A stretch of DNA of 64,000 nt from Mesorhizobium sp. Pch-S (GTDB lineage: Bacteria; Pseudomonadota; Alphaproteobacteria; Rhizobiales; Rhizobiaceae): assembly GCF_004136315.1 (NCBI RefSeq), contig NZ_CP029562.1, forward strand, positions 3,867,501-3,931,500. The letters are read 5' to 3'. Positions 57,178 through 64,000 of the stretch are shown here, in pieces. The notes beneath the pieces were generated by a model. The model searched no databases and was not told the origin of the DNA. It saw only the letters and a program-made list of their open reading frames with translations. Position numbers and translations under genes: made by a program. Numbering within the stretch: the first letter of the stretch is position 1; each line of letters starts with the position of its first letter.

Positions 57178-58212
57178 ATGAACTCGAGATTGTTTGCCGC
57201 GACGGCGGCGCTGGCGCTGCTTGCAGCGACGGGCCTGGCCCGTGCTGAAGGTGCGCTCAACATCTACAACTGGGGCAACTACACCAACCCGGACGTGATC
57301 AAGAAGTTCGAGGAAAAGTACAAGGTGAAGGTCACCATCACCGACTACGATTCCAACGATACGGCTCTGGCCAAGGTCCGTCAGGGCGGCTCCGGTTTCG
57401 ACATCGTGGTGCCGTCACAGACGCACCTGCCGATCTGGATCCAGGAAGGCCTGCTGCTCGAGACCAACCCAGGCGGCATGGAGAACTTCAAGAACATCGC
57501 CCCCGAATGGGCCAATCCCGATTTCGACCCCGGCCGCAAATATTCTGTGCCATGGGCCTGGGGCACGGTCGGCATCGTCGTCAACACCGATGTCTACAAG
57601 GGCGATATCAACACCTGGGACATCATCTTCAAGACGCCGGACGAACTGAAAGGCAAGGTCAATGTCGTCCCCGAGATGAAGGACGTGATGACCGCTGCCA
57701 TCCGCTATGTCGGCGGCGAGCAGTGCACGGCCGACAAGGAAGTGCTGAAGAAGGTGCGCGACCTGCTGACGGCTGCCAAGTCCAACTGGATCGCCATGGA
57801 ATATGGCGCCGTCGACAAGATGGGTGCTGGCGACTTCAAGGCTTCGTCGACCTGGAACGGCGCCGGCCTGCGCATCCGGCTCGCGCATCCACAGGTTCAC
57901 TACGGCTATCCGAAGGAAGGCTTCACCTACTGGTCCGACAATGTCGTGGTCCTGAAGGACGCCAAGAACGCCGAGAACGCCAAGCTGTTCCAGAACTTCA
58001 TCATGGATCCGGAGGTGGCTGCAGGCCTTTCGGCTTTCCACCGCTACGCCAATGGCGTTGCAGGCTCCGAAAAATTCATGCCGGCCGAGATGCGCGATGC
58101 GCCGGAGATCATCGTTCCGGAAGAAGCCAAGCCGCATGGCACCATGGCGCTGATGTGTTCGGAAGAGGCTGACGCGCTCTACAAGAAGATCTGGACCGAA
58201 CTGCGCAAGTAA
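57178..58212 (+). CDS. Polyamine-type periplasmic binding protein, copy 2
   Basis: A 344-residue protein from MNSRLFAATAALALLAATGLARA (57178, after a GAAGGAG site), with the same mature start EGALNIYNWGNYTNPDVIKKFEEKYKVKV as copy 1 and the same overall order. It differs at scattered positions, including around the ligand region (WNGAGLRIRLAHPQ here and WNGSALRQRLANPA in copy 1), so the ligands may differ. It is a tandem duplicate, and both copies have a similar 3' palindromic repeat. Confidence 0.93.
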   Translation: MNSRLFAATAALALLAATGLARAEGALNIYNWGNYTNPDVIKKFEEKYKVKVTITDYDSNDTALAKVRQGGSGFDIVVPSQTHLPIWIQEGLLLETNPGGMENFKNIAPEWANPDFDPGRKYSVPWAWGTVGIVVNTDVYKGDINTWDIIFKTPDELKGKVNVVPEMKDVMTAAIRYVGGEQCTADKEVLKKVRDLLTAAKSNWIAMEYGAVDKMGAGDFKASSTWNGAGLRIRLAHPQVHYGYPKEGFTYWSDNVVVLKDAKNAENAKLFQNFIMDPEVAAGLSAFHRYANGVAGSEKFMPAEMRDAPEIIVPEEAKPHGTMALMCSEEADALYKKIWTELRK

Positions 58213-58219
58213 GCGGTCC

Positions 58220-58321
58220 TGAGCATTTTGTAGCCAAGTGGAATCACTTGGCGTTACAAAAATGCGGCGAAACCAAAACTTAGAGCGTTTCCGCGTTTCC
58301 GTGAAAAGCGGAAACGCTCTA
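58220..58321. repeat. Composite palindromic repeat after binding-protein copy 2
   Basis: A near copy of 56973-57068: GAGCATTTTGTA, CCAAGTG GAAT CACTTGG, then TAGAGCGTTTCCGC ... GCGGAAACGCTCTA (58281-58321). In this copy the second loop is longer because GTTTCCG is duplicated. Confidence 0.75.
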
Positions 58322-58373
58322 GAAGCAGTTCCCGGAAAGGCGTTTTCCGTCCGGAGTTGCTCAAGGCAAGAAG

Positions 58374-58408
58374 CTGGAGCGTTTCCGTGAAAACGGGCAA
58401 CGCTCCAG
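58374..58408. repeat. Palindromic repeat (CTGGAGCGTT type)
   Basis: Inverted arms CTGGAGCGTT and AACGCTCCAG around a GTGAAAAC-like centre. It is a third relative of the GAGCGTTTCC family and lies about 95 nt before the first SxxK hydrolase start. Confidence 0.65.
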
Positions 58409-58503
58409 CGTCCGGCGGTGATTGCTGCCGGACGATCCGTCTGGCGGCTGCCCGGCGCGCCAGTTGTTTCAAGAACCCTGAAATATCGCAGGAGGCGCTC
58501 CTC

Positions 58504-59709
58504 ATGCAGCCCTACCGCAACAGCGATCCCCGTCCGTTGATCATGCAAGGTTCGCCGCCAGCGCTGGTGCCGCCCCGGCTCGACTGGGACAGGGCGCCGT
58601 GGAACCGCTGGGCTTTCCAGAACATGCGCCAGATCGTTCCGACCGTTGAGGTCTGGCGCGGCCCTGGTCCCGTCAGCGAATTGCCATACGCCGAGACAGA
58701 TCTCGACGGTCTGCCTGTGACTGACAGCCTTGGCCGCGCCTCGACGCTCGCAGGCCTGCTCGACGAAACCTATACCGACGGTTTCCTGGTGTTGAAGGAC
58801 GGCTCGATCGCCTATGAGCGCTATTTCAACGGCATGACGCCGCGTTCGCTGCATCTGTCGCAGTCGATGGCCAAGTCGGTGACGGCGGCGGTTTGCGGCA
58901 TCCTTGTCGGTCGTGGCCTGATCGACCCGGTAAAGCCGGTGACAGCGTATCTTCCTGAACTTGCCGAGACGGGCTGGGTAGGTGCGACGGTTCAGCAGGT
59001 GCTCGATATGACGACCGGCGTGAAGTTTTCGGAAGCCTATACCGATCGTTATTCCGACATCGGTCAGGTGGACGTTGCGTCCGGCTGGAAACCGGTGCCG
59101 CCAGACAGCGATCCTGCCTTCCCGTGGCCGGCGCATGTCTGGGAACTTATCCTGCGGCTCAGGGAGACCGTGCGGCCGCACGGTGCCGCCTTCGAATACC
59201 GTTCAATCGAGACGGATGTGCTCGCCTTTGTCATGGAGCGCGTAACCGGGCGCAGGCTGGCCGAGCTCGTTTCGGAAGAACTCTGGCAGAAGCTCGGCGT
59301 GGAGGAAAGCGCGTGCTTCACCGTCGACAGCGCGGGTTACGCACTGGCCGACGGCGGGTTCAATGCCACGCTTCGCGACTACGCACGTTTCGGCCAGATG
59401 ATCCTCGACAATGGCGCCGGCATTGTTCCCGCTGCCTGGATCGAGGCGACCAGGAATGGTGTGCATGGCGGCAATTTCTCCGAGAGCCTGCCGGAAGGCA
59501 GCTATCGCAACCAGTTCTGGATCGAAGATCCGCGTTCGCGCGCGCTCATGTGCCGTGGTGTCTTCGGCCAGCTCATCCATGTGGACTGGAACAGCCGGAT
59601 GGTGACGGTGAAGCTGTCATCGTTCCCGGATTTCTCGAACACGCCTTTTGCCGTGGCGACGCTGAAGGCGATCGCGGCAATTGCGGCGGAGCTGGGCTCC
59701 GCCGCCTGA
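58504..59709 (+). CDS. SxxK serine hydrolase (beta-lactamase/NylB-type), copy 1
   Basis: A 401-residue protein read from MQPYRNSDPRPLIMQG (58504, AGGAGG nearby). The catalytic SxxK is S121-M-A-K124 in LSQSMAKSVTAAV, and the second motif Tyr is in FEYRSIETD. The fold is beta-lactamase-like, the class that includes esterases and the 6-aminohexanoate-dimer (nylon oligomer) hydrolase NylB. No signal peptide is obvious, so it is probably cytoplasmic. It is followed by a related gene 79 nt on. The substrate is unknown; an amide is plausible given the neighbours. Confidence 0.88.
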   Translation: MQPYRNSDPRPLIMQGSPPALVPPRLDWDRAPWNRWAFQNMRQIVPTVEVWRGPGPVSELPYAETDLDGLPVTDSLGRASTLAGLLDETYTDGFLVLKDGSIAYERYFNGMTPRSLHLSQSMAKSVTAAVCGILVGRGLIDPVKPVTAYLPELAETGWVGATVQQVLDMTTGVKFSEAYTDRYSDIGQVDVASGWKPVPPDSDPAFPWPAHVWELILRLRETVRPHGAAFEYRSIETDVLAFVMERVTGRRLAELVSEELWQKLGVEESACFTVDSAGYALADGGFNATLRDYARFGQMILDNGAGIVPAAWIEATRNGVHGGNFSESLPEGSYRNQFWIEDPRSRALMCRGVFGQLIHVDWNSRMVTVKLSSFPDFSNTPFAVATLKAIAAIAAELGSAA

Positions 59710-59788
59710 CAGATCAATCGATGCGGAAAACTGGCGCCGGCGATCGTGGATCGTCCTTGCCATGCGCACTACCCAGGAAGGACAAGAC

Positions 59789-60961
59789 GTGACCAACCGG
59801 ACGAAATTCGAGGAAGCATACGGCTTCCGACGCAGCGCTGTGGCCCTCGCCAACTGGCGCACGGCGCCGTTCAATCGCTGGTCGTTCCTGAATGTCGGCG
59901 AACTGGTGCCAAGTGCGCGCATCGAAGCTTCATCGAGCGAAGCCGAACCGGCCATCGCCGATTTCAGCGCGCTGCTCGGTGAAACACTATCGCTTTCCAA
60001 CGGAACCGAAACCGTTGCAGCATTCCTCGACCGCTCGAGCGCCGATGCGCTGACCGTCATGAAGGGCGGAAGGTTTATCGGCGACTGGTTCGCGCCGCAT
60101 ATGCAGCCTGGCAATCGCCACATCATCTTTTCGATCAGCAAGTCGCTGACCGCAATCCTGGCCGGCATCCTGGAAGGCGAGGGGCGTTTCGATCCGGAAG
60201 CACCGGTGACGGCCTATATTCCGGAGGCGACCGGTTCGGCCTATGGCGATGCCACTGTCCGTCACGTGCTTGACATGACGGTGAGCCTCGATTTCGAGGA
60301 AGCCTATCTTGATCCAGAAAGCTCCTTCGCCCGCTATCGGCGGGCGACGCTGTGGAATCCCGGTGGCGGCGATGAGGGGCTGGAAGAGTTCCTGTTGTCG
60401 ATCAAGCGCAGGCCGGAACCGCATGGCGACGTTTTCCGCTATCGCTCGCCGAATTCCGACCTGCTCGGCGTTCTGGTCGAGCGCGCTTCCGGCAAGCGTG
60501 TGCCGGAGCTGTTCGCCGAGAAACTATGGGCACCGCTCGGCGCCCGTGGTGAAGGCGCCATCACGGTCGACCGGGTCGGTACGGCACGCACTGCCGGCGG
60601 CATCTCGATGACGCCGCGCGACCTTGCTCGGGTCGGCGAGATGATGCGCCAGGGTGGTGTCGCCAATGGCAAGCGTGTCGTGTCGGAAACCTGGGTTCGC
60701 GACACAACGACCGCAGGCAGTCTCGAAGCCTGGAAGCGCGGCGACTTCGCGCATCTGTTTGCCCAAGGGCGTTACCGCAACAAGTGGTACCAGAGCGGCA
60801 AGGGTTCCTATTGCGGCATCGGCATCCACGGCCAGTGGTTGTTCGTCGATCCGGCAAGCGAGGTGGTCATTGTCAAGATGTCGTCGCAGCCGACGCCGGT
60901 CGACGATCCGCTCGATCATGACAATGTCGATTTCTTCGAGGCGCTTGTAAGGATGGTATGA
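59789..60961 (+). CDS. SxxK serine hydrolase (beta-lactamase/NylB-type), copy 2
   Basis: A 390-residue protein; I use the GTG at 59789 after AGGAAGGA (ATG 59762 is also open). The catalytic motif is S115-I-S-K118 in IIFSISKSLTAIL, with a Tyr motif in FRYRSPNSDLLG and a C-terminal GIGIHGQWLFVDP strand typical of the family. It shares the N-terminal APFNRWSFLNVGELVPS stretch with copy 1, so the pair arose by duplication. It ends 9 nt before the convergent Imm5-like stop. Confidence 0.88.
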   Translation: MTNRTKFEEAYGFRRSAVALANWRTAPFNRWSFLNVGELVPSARIEASSSEAEPAIADFSALLGETLSLSNGTETVAAFLDRSSADALTVMKGGRFIGDWFAPHMQPGNRHIIFSISKSLTAILAGILEGEGRFDPEAPVTAYIPEATGSAYGDATVRHVLDMTVSLDFEEAYLDPESSFARYRRATLWNPGGGDEGLEEFLLSIKRRPEPHGDVFRYRSPNSDLLGVLVERASGKRVPELFAEKLWAPLGARGEGAITVDRVGTARTAGGISMTPRDLARVGEMMRQGGVANGKRVVSETWVRDTTTAGSLEAWKRGDFAHLFAQGRYRNKWYQSGKGSYCGIGIHGQWLFVDPASEVVIVKMSSQPTPVDDPLDHDNVDFFEALVRMV

Positions 60962-60969
60962 CGCGCTTC

Positions 60970-61524
60970 TCAGCTGCCGGTTTCCGGGCCGATCGGTCTT
61001 TCGGCGCGGAGTGTCCGGTCGAGGATACGCAGCAGTTCCCCCACGCGTCCTCCGCCGGGTGGTGCCGAGGGATAGCGGCACAGAACTGCGACGACCGTCG
61101 GGCTCGCCTGGCTGGCGGCGCGCCGAAGATGCCGGGTTGCTGCATCCCCTGCGCCTCCTGCCGCAAGTTCGGTGGCGTGCGCAGCATGGGCGGCGGCGCC
61201 AAGAATGTGTCTCACCTGCGTGGAGCGTGCCAGCGGGTGGAGATAGGCCGCAGAGGAGGCGCACATGGCAGCTCCCGCAGCCTGGCCGGCAGCTGCCTCT
61301 CCGGCTTCTTGTGCTGCCCTGAGCGCCGCCCAGGCCGCATCGCGCAGTGCCTTGCCGCGCCTGCCTCCATTTGCGAAAGCCCTGGCCGCGTCGATGGCGT
61401 CGCGGGGACGGCGGTCCGAAGGGTGTGATGTCTCGTAGATTTCCAGCACCTCTGCGGCGCTTCCGGCGGCAAATGCCGTGACTGCGCGCAAATCGTCCAT
61501 GCCGAGGATGATTTCGCCCGTCAT
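60970..61524 (-). CDS. Imm5-like small Ala-rich protein (putative immunity-type family)
   Basis: A 184-residue protein, strongly Ala-rich and helical (AVTAFAAGSAAEVLEIYETSHPSDRRPRDAIDAARAFANGG; LGAAAHAAHATELAAGGAGDAATRHLRRAAS). The ETxHPxDxRPRxAIxAAR pattern resembles the Imm_5 family, named as immunity proteins but often found alone in metabolic loci. No toxin gene is next to it. Its ATG overlaps the stop of the upstream LysR gene (ATGA), so both are translated together. The long open frame upstream to 61815 is shadow. Function unknown. Confidence 0.75.
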   Translation of the reverse strand: MTGEIILGMDDLRAVTAFAAGSAAEVLEIYETSHPSDRRPRDAIDAARAFANGGRRGKALRDAAWAALRAAQEAGEAAAGQAAGAAMCASSAAYLHPLARSTQVRHILGAAAHAAHATELAAGGAGDAATRHLRRAASQASPTVVAVLCRYPSAPPGGGRVGELLRILDRTLRAERPIGPETGS

Positions 61525-62429
61525 CGTTCTGTCGCCATACCCTGCGGAAGCTTGGTAAGCAGCCAGTTGCGGAAGCTTGCGACCGGCGGGTAAAGGCGCT
61601 TCTCGTTGGGCACAACCAGATAGTAGGCGCTTCGGCTCTGCATGGCGCGGCCGGGGGCGGGTACCAACTGGCCGCGTTGCAACTCGCCCGTGATCAGGAA
61701 CAGCGGCAACAATGCGATGCCGAGACCGGCGATGCAGGCCTGGGCAGCGGTCGAGAACTGCTCGAACTGCATGCCTGGGCCGGTAGGGGCGGCAAGCCCC
61801 TGGTGTTCGAACCATTCGGCCCAGCCGCCGGGGCGCGAAGCCATGTGCAGCAGCGGCAGTCGGCCCAGGTCACGCGGTTCGGCCACTGCATTTGCCGTCA
61901 GGAATTCGGGCGCGGCGACCGGCGCCACTTCCTCGCGCATCAGAAGGGTGGATGTTGCGCCCGGCCAGTCCGGCTGACCGACATGGATGGCAGCGTCCAT
62001 CCGTTCGCGGGCGAAATCGAAACGGCCTATGCGGGTGGCGAAGTTGATGGTGATGTCCGGGTTCTGTTCGACGAATTCCGGGATCAGCGGCATCAGCCAG
62101 CGCGTGCCGAAGGTGGGCAGGATGGCGAGGTTTAAAACGCCACCATGCCGATTGCTCATCAATCCAAGTGCTGCCTCGCGAAGCTGGCCGAGCGCCGCGC
62201 GCACCGTTTCGGCATAGATCTCACCCTCGGGAGAAAGCTGGACATTGCGACTGTCCCGCTCGATCAGCCGCTTGCCGAACTGATCCTCCAAAAGCTTGAT
62301 CTGCCTGCTGATAGCCCCCTGTGTCAGCGCCAATTCCTGGGCCGCTGCCGTGAACGAGCCCAGCCGTGCCACCGCCTCAAAGGCCGCGAGCGCTCCGGTG
62401 GTCGGCAAAAGGCGGCGTTGCACACTCAT
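61521..62429 (-). CDS. LysR-family regulator (GcvA-like), divergent from gcdH
   Basis: A 302-residue LTTR with the GcvA-type N-terminus (LPTTGALAAFEAVARLGSFTAAAQELALTQGAISRQIKLLEDQFGKRLIERDSRNVQLSPEGE in segments) and a LysR_substrate domain. It faces the glutaryl-CoA dehydrogenase gene across about 116 nt, the arrangement seen with the LysR regulators of gcdH in other Proteobacteria. Its 3' end overlaps the Imm5-like gene. Confidence 0.92.
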   Translation of the reverse strand: MSVQRRLLPTTGALAAFEAVARLGSFTAAAQELALTQGAISRQIKLLEDQFGKRLIERDSRNVQLSPEGEIYAETVRAALGQLREAALGLMSNRHGGVLNLAILPTFGTRWLMPLIPEFVEQNPDITINFATRIGRFDFARERMDAAIHVGQPDWPGATSTLLMREEVAPVAAPEFLTANAVAEPRDLGRLPLLHMASRPGGWAEWFEHQGLAAPTGPGMQFEQFSTAAQACIAGLGIALLPLFLITGELQRGQLVPAPGRAMQSRSAYYLVVPNEKRLYPPVASFRNWLLTKLPQGMATER

Positions 62430-62454
62430 GATCCATTACTAATCATCATTGATC
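62428..62454. promoter_or_regulatory. Candidate LysR site between lysR and gcdH
   Basis: ATGAT-N9-ATCAT (62428-62446), followed by ATTGATC, forms an inverted T-N11-A-type site. It overlaps the LysR start codon, as autoregulatory LysR sites often do, and lies about 100 nt upstream of gcdH. Confidence 0.4.
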
Positions 62455-62545
62455 TCCGAGGCAATTTCATTTGCTTTTTTCCAGGCAGGGGTCGATAAGC
62501 CCGGCATTCTGCGCATTCTGGCCGCGCTTTCTGGGAGAAATACGC

Positions 62546-63735
62546 ATGGCTGCCGACAAGAACGCCTTCGTCTGGGACGATCCGTTCCTCCTCGAGGACC
62601 AGCTTTCGGAAGACGAACGCATGATCCGCGATGGCGCGGCGGCGTTTGCGGCCGACAAGCTCGCGCCGCGGATCGAAGACGCCTACATGGAAGAAAAGAC
62701 CGATCCGGCGATCTTCCGCGAAATGGGCGAAGCCGGCCTGCTCGGCATCACCGTCCCGGAAGAGTATGGCGGGCTTGGCGCCAACTACGTGACCTACGGC
62801 CTTGTCGCCCGAGAAGTGGAGCGCATCGACAGCGGCTACCGCTCGATGATGAGCGTGCAGTCGTCGCTGGTCATGTATCCGATCCACGCTTATGGCTCGG
62901 AAGAACAGCGCAAGAAGTACCTGCCGAAGCTCGCCTCAGGCGAATGGATCGGCTGCTTCGGCCTGACCGAACCGGATGCTGGTTCCGATCCGGGCGGCAT
63001 GAAGACCCGTGCCGAAAAGACAGCGAACGGCTATCGCATTTCCGGCTCGAAGATGTGGATTTCCAACGCGCCGATCGCCGACGTGTTCGTGGTGTGGGCG
63101 AAGTCTGCCGCGCATGACAACCAGATCCGCGGTTTCGTGCTCGAAAAGGGCATGAAGGGTCTGTCAGCGCCGAAGATCGGCGGCAAGCTTTCCCTGCGTG
63201 CCTCGATCACCGGCGAGATCGTCATGGAAGGCGTCGAGGTCGGCGAAGATGCGTTGTTGCCCAACGTTTCCGGCCTCAAGGGCCCGTTCGGCTGCCTGAA
63301 CCGTGCCCGTTACGGCATCTCCTGGGGCGCCATGGGTGCAGCGGAAGACTGCTGGCACCGTGCGCGCCAGTATGGCCTCGACCGCAAGCAGTTCGGCAAG
63401 CCGCTTGCCGGCATGCAGCTCTATCAGAAGAAACTTGCCGACATGCAGACCGACATCGCGCTCGGCCTGCAGGGTTCATTGCGCGTCGGCCGGCTGATGG
63501 ACGAAGGCAAGATGGCGCCGGAGATGATCTCCATCGTCAAGCGCAACAATTGCGGCAAGGCCCTCGACATCGCCCGCATGCGCGTGACATGCATGGTGGA
63601 AACGGCATCCAGATCGGCTATCACGTCATGCGCCATGCGCAGAACCTCGAGACGGTCAATACCTATGAGGGTGCACACGACGTGCACGCGCTCATCCTCG
63701 GCCGCGCTCAGACCGGCCTGCAGGCGTTCTTCTGA
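62546..63735 (+). pseudogene. gcdH: Glutaryl-CoA dehydrogenase, frameshifted near the C-terminus
   Basis: About 395 codons of an acyl-CoA dehydrogenase starting [20 protein letters not shown] after GGGAGAAA. It is GcdH by sequence: the FAD/substrate segment [24 protein letters not shown], then [19 protein letters not shown], and [40 protein letters not shown] in segments. Near 63580 one base is missing: CGCATGCGCGTGAC should read CGCATGGCGCGTGAC. The true end ([45 protein letters not shown] in segments, to 63735) lies in the other frame and includes the catalytic Glu in YEG. Unshifted, translation ends at 63847 with an unrelated tail. Either a real pseudogene or an assembly error. Confidence 0.88.
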
Positions 63736-63788
63736 GACGAGCCCCTCTCCCTGTGACCGGGGGGAGGTGCCTGCCGCTGAAGCGCCTG

Positions 63789-63845
63789 GAGCGGAATGCG
63801 ATCAGGTAGAATCGCTATTCCGCTCACTTTTCGGGATCATGCTCT
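63789..63845. repeat. Palindromic intergenic repeat after gcdH
   Basis: GAGCGGAAT, inner arms GCGAT/ATCGC, and ATTCCGCTC form an inverted repeat (63789-63823), followed by ACTTTTCGGGATCATGCTCT. Elements of this form are very common between genes in Mesorhizobium and relatives (from general knowledge). It lies between convergent genes and may serve as a terminator. Confidence 0.7.
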
Positions 63846-64000
63846 AAGCGATCGCGACGGGACGTTTGTCGACGCTGCTCAGAAAGGCGGCGTCGATCAG
63901 TTTCTGCATGTCGGCGGCACGACGGAACGATGGATCGCCATTGATGCCGGAGAGCAGGGCGTCAACAAAACGACGCGCATTGCGCTTGATCTCCGGCAGC
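63844..64000 (-). CDS. Gfo/Idh/MocA-type oxidoreductase, C-terminal fragment
   Basis: The last 51 residues and stop of a minus-strand gene that enters from the right edge: [22 protein letters not shown] then [29 protein letters not shown]. The pattern (RFxDALxxGxxxxPSFxxAxxxQxxIDAAxxS) is the usual C-terminal helix of sugar-type NAD-dependent dehydrogenases. The N-terminal Rossmann part is outside the window, so the family call is tentative. Confidence 0.65.
   Translation of the reverse strand, partial: LPEIKRNARRFVDALLSGINGDPSFRRAADMQKLIDAAFLSSVDKRPVAIA

Noticed and set aside
57415..59181. Minus-strand open frame of 588 codons over binding-protein copy 2 and the first hydrolase
   Set aside because: It is a shadow of two conserved plus-strand genes and shows no recognisable domain.
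60970..61524. Toxin-immunity system at the Imm5-like gene
   Set aside because: No toxin, secretion marker or repeat module lies beside it, so only the family resemblance is reported.

Overview
This window is a high-GC chromosomal segment from an alphaproteobacterium of the order Rhizobiales, most like Mesorhizobium, Aminobacter or another Phyllobacteriaceae member. The case rests on gene content. It carries the rhizobial-type flagellar set (visN/visR and the orphan regulator rem/ftcR, flbT and flaF, motA/B/C/E with the motD-type fliK, paired short flagellins, a DUF1217 protein) and palindromic intergenic repeats of the kind common in this group. The genus is inferred.

Layout. 1-4.9 kb: the end of a dpp/opp-type peptide (or opine/nickel) ABC transporter operon on the minus strand, with a divergent LysR regulator. 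5-9.8 kb (minus): flhA, fliR and four small flagellar accessory genes (fliJ-like, flgJ-like, flgN-like, fliL-like). 9.9-13.5 kb: a ClC-family channel (plus) and an MFS exporter fused to a small C-terminal domain (minus), sitting between flhA and fliQ. 13.8-29.2 kb (minus): two flagellins, then fliF, a fliH-like gene, motB, motC, fliK, a lytic transglycosylase, rem, flgE, flgK, flgL, flaF, flbT, flgD, fliQ. 29.5-31.1 kb (plus): a frameshifted TPR/glycosyltransferase next to the flagellins. 31.3-42.4 kb (minus): a DUF1217 five-repeat protein, flgF, fliI, an uncharacterised membrane protein, flgB, flgC, fliE, flgG, flgA, flgI, motE, flgH, fliL, fliP. 42.5-47.4 kb (plus): motA, fliM, fliN, fliG, flhB and a small conserved gene. 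47.4-48.9 kb (minus): visR and visN.

Together these encode the MS ring, C ring, export gate and ATPase, rod, P and L rings, hook, hook-filament junction, filament, the MotA/B/C/E stator set and the VisNR to Rem regulatory cascade. No chemotaxis genes, FliD or FliS were seen. Many gene junctions are 4-nt ATGA overlaps, so translational coupling is likely.

49.2-64 kb is metabolic. A tetR and acetylpolyamine amidohydrolase pair (minus) faces a plus-strand run: a YtcJ-type amidohydrolase, a polyamine-type ABC transporter (ATPase, two permeases, two tandem binding proteins) and two tandem SxxK serine hydrolases of the beta-lactamase/NylB type. After these come a small Imm5-like gene overlapping a LysR regulator, a divergent glutaryl-CoA dehydrogenase gene with a frameshift, and the end of a Gfo/Idh/MocA oxidoreductase. 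My reading is a locus for uptake and hydrolysis of acylated polyamines or related amides, feeding toward glutaryl-CoA. That reading is inference.

Two genes (the glycosyltransferase and gcdH) are each broken by what looks like one missing base. Either both are real mutations or the assembly has single-base deletion errors.
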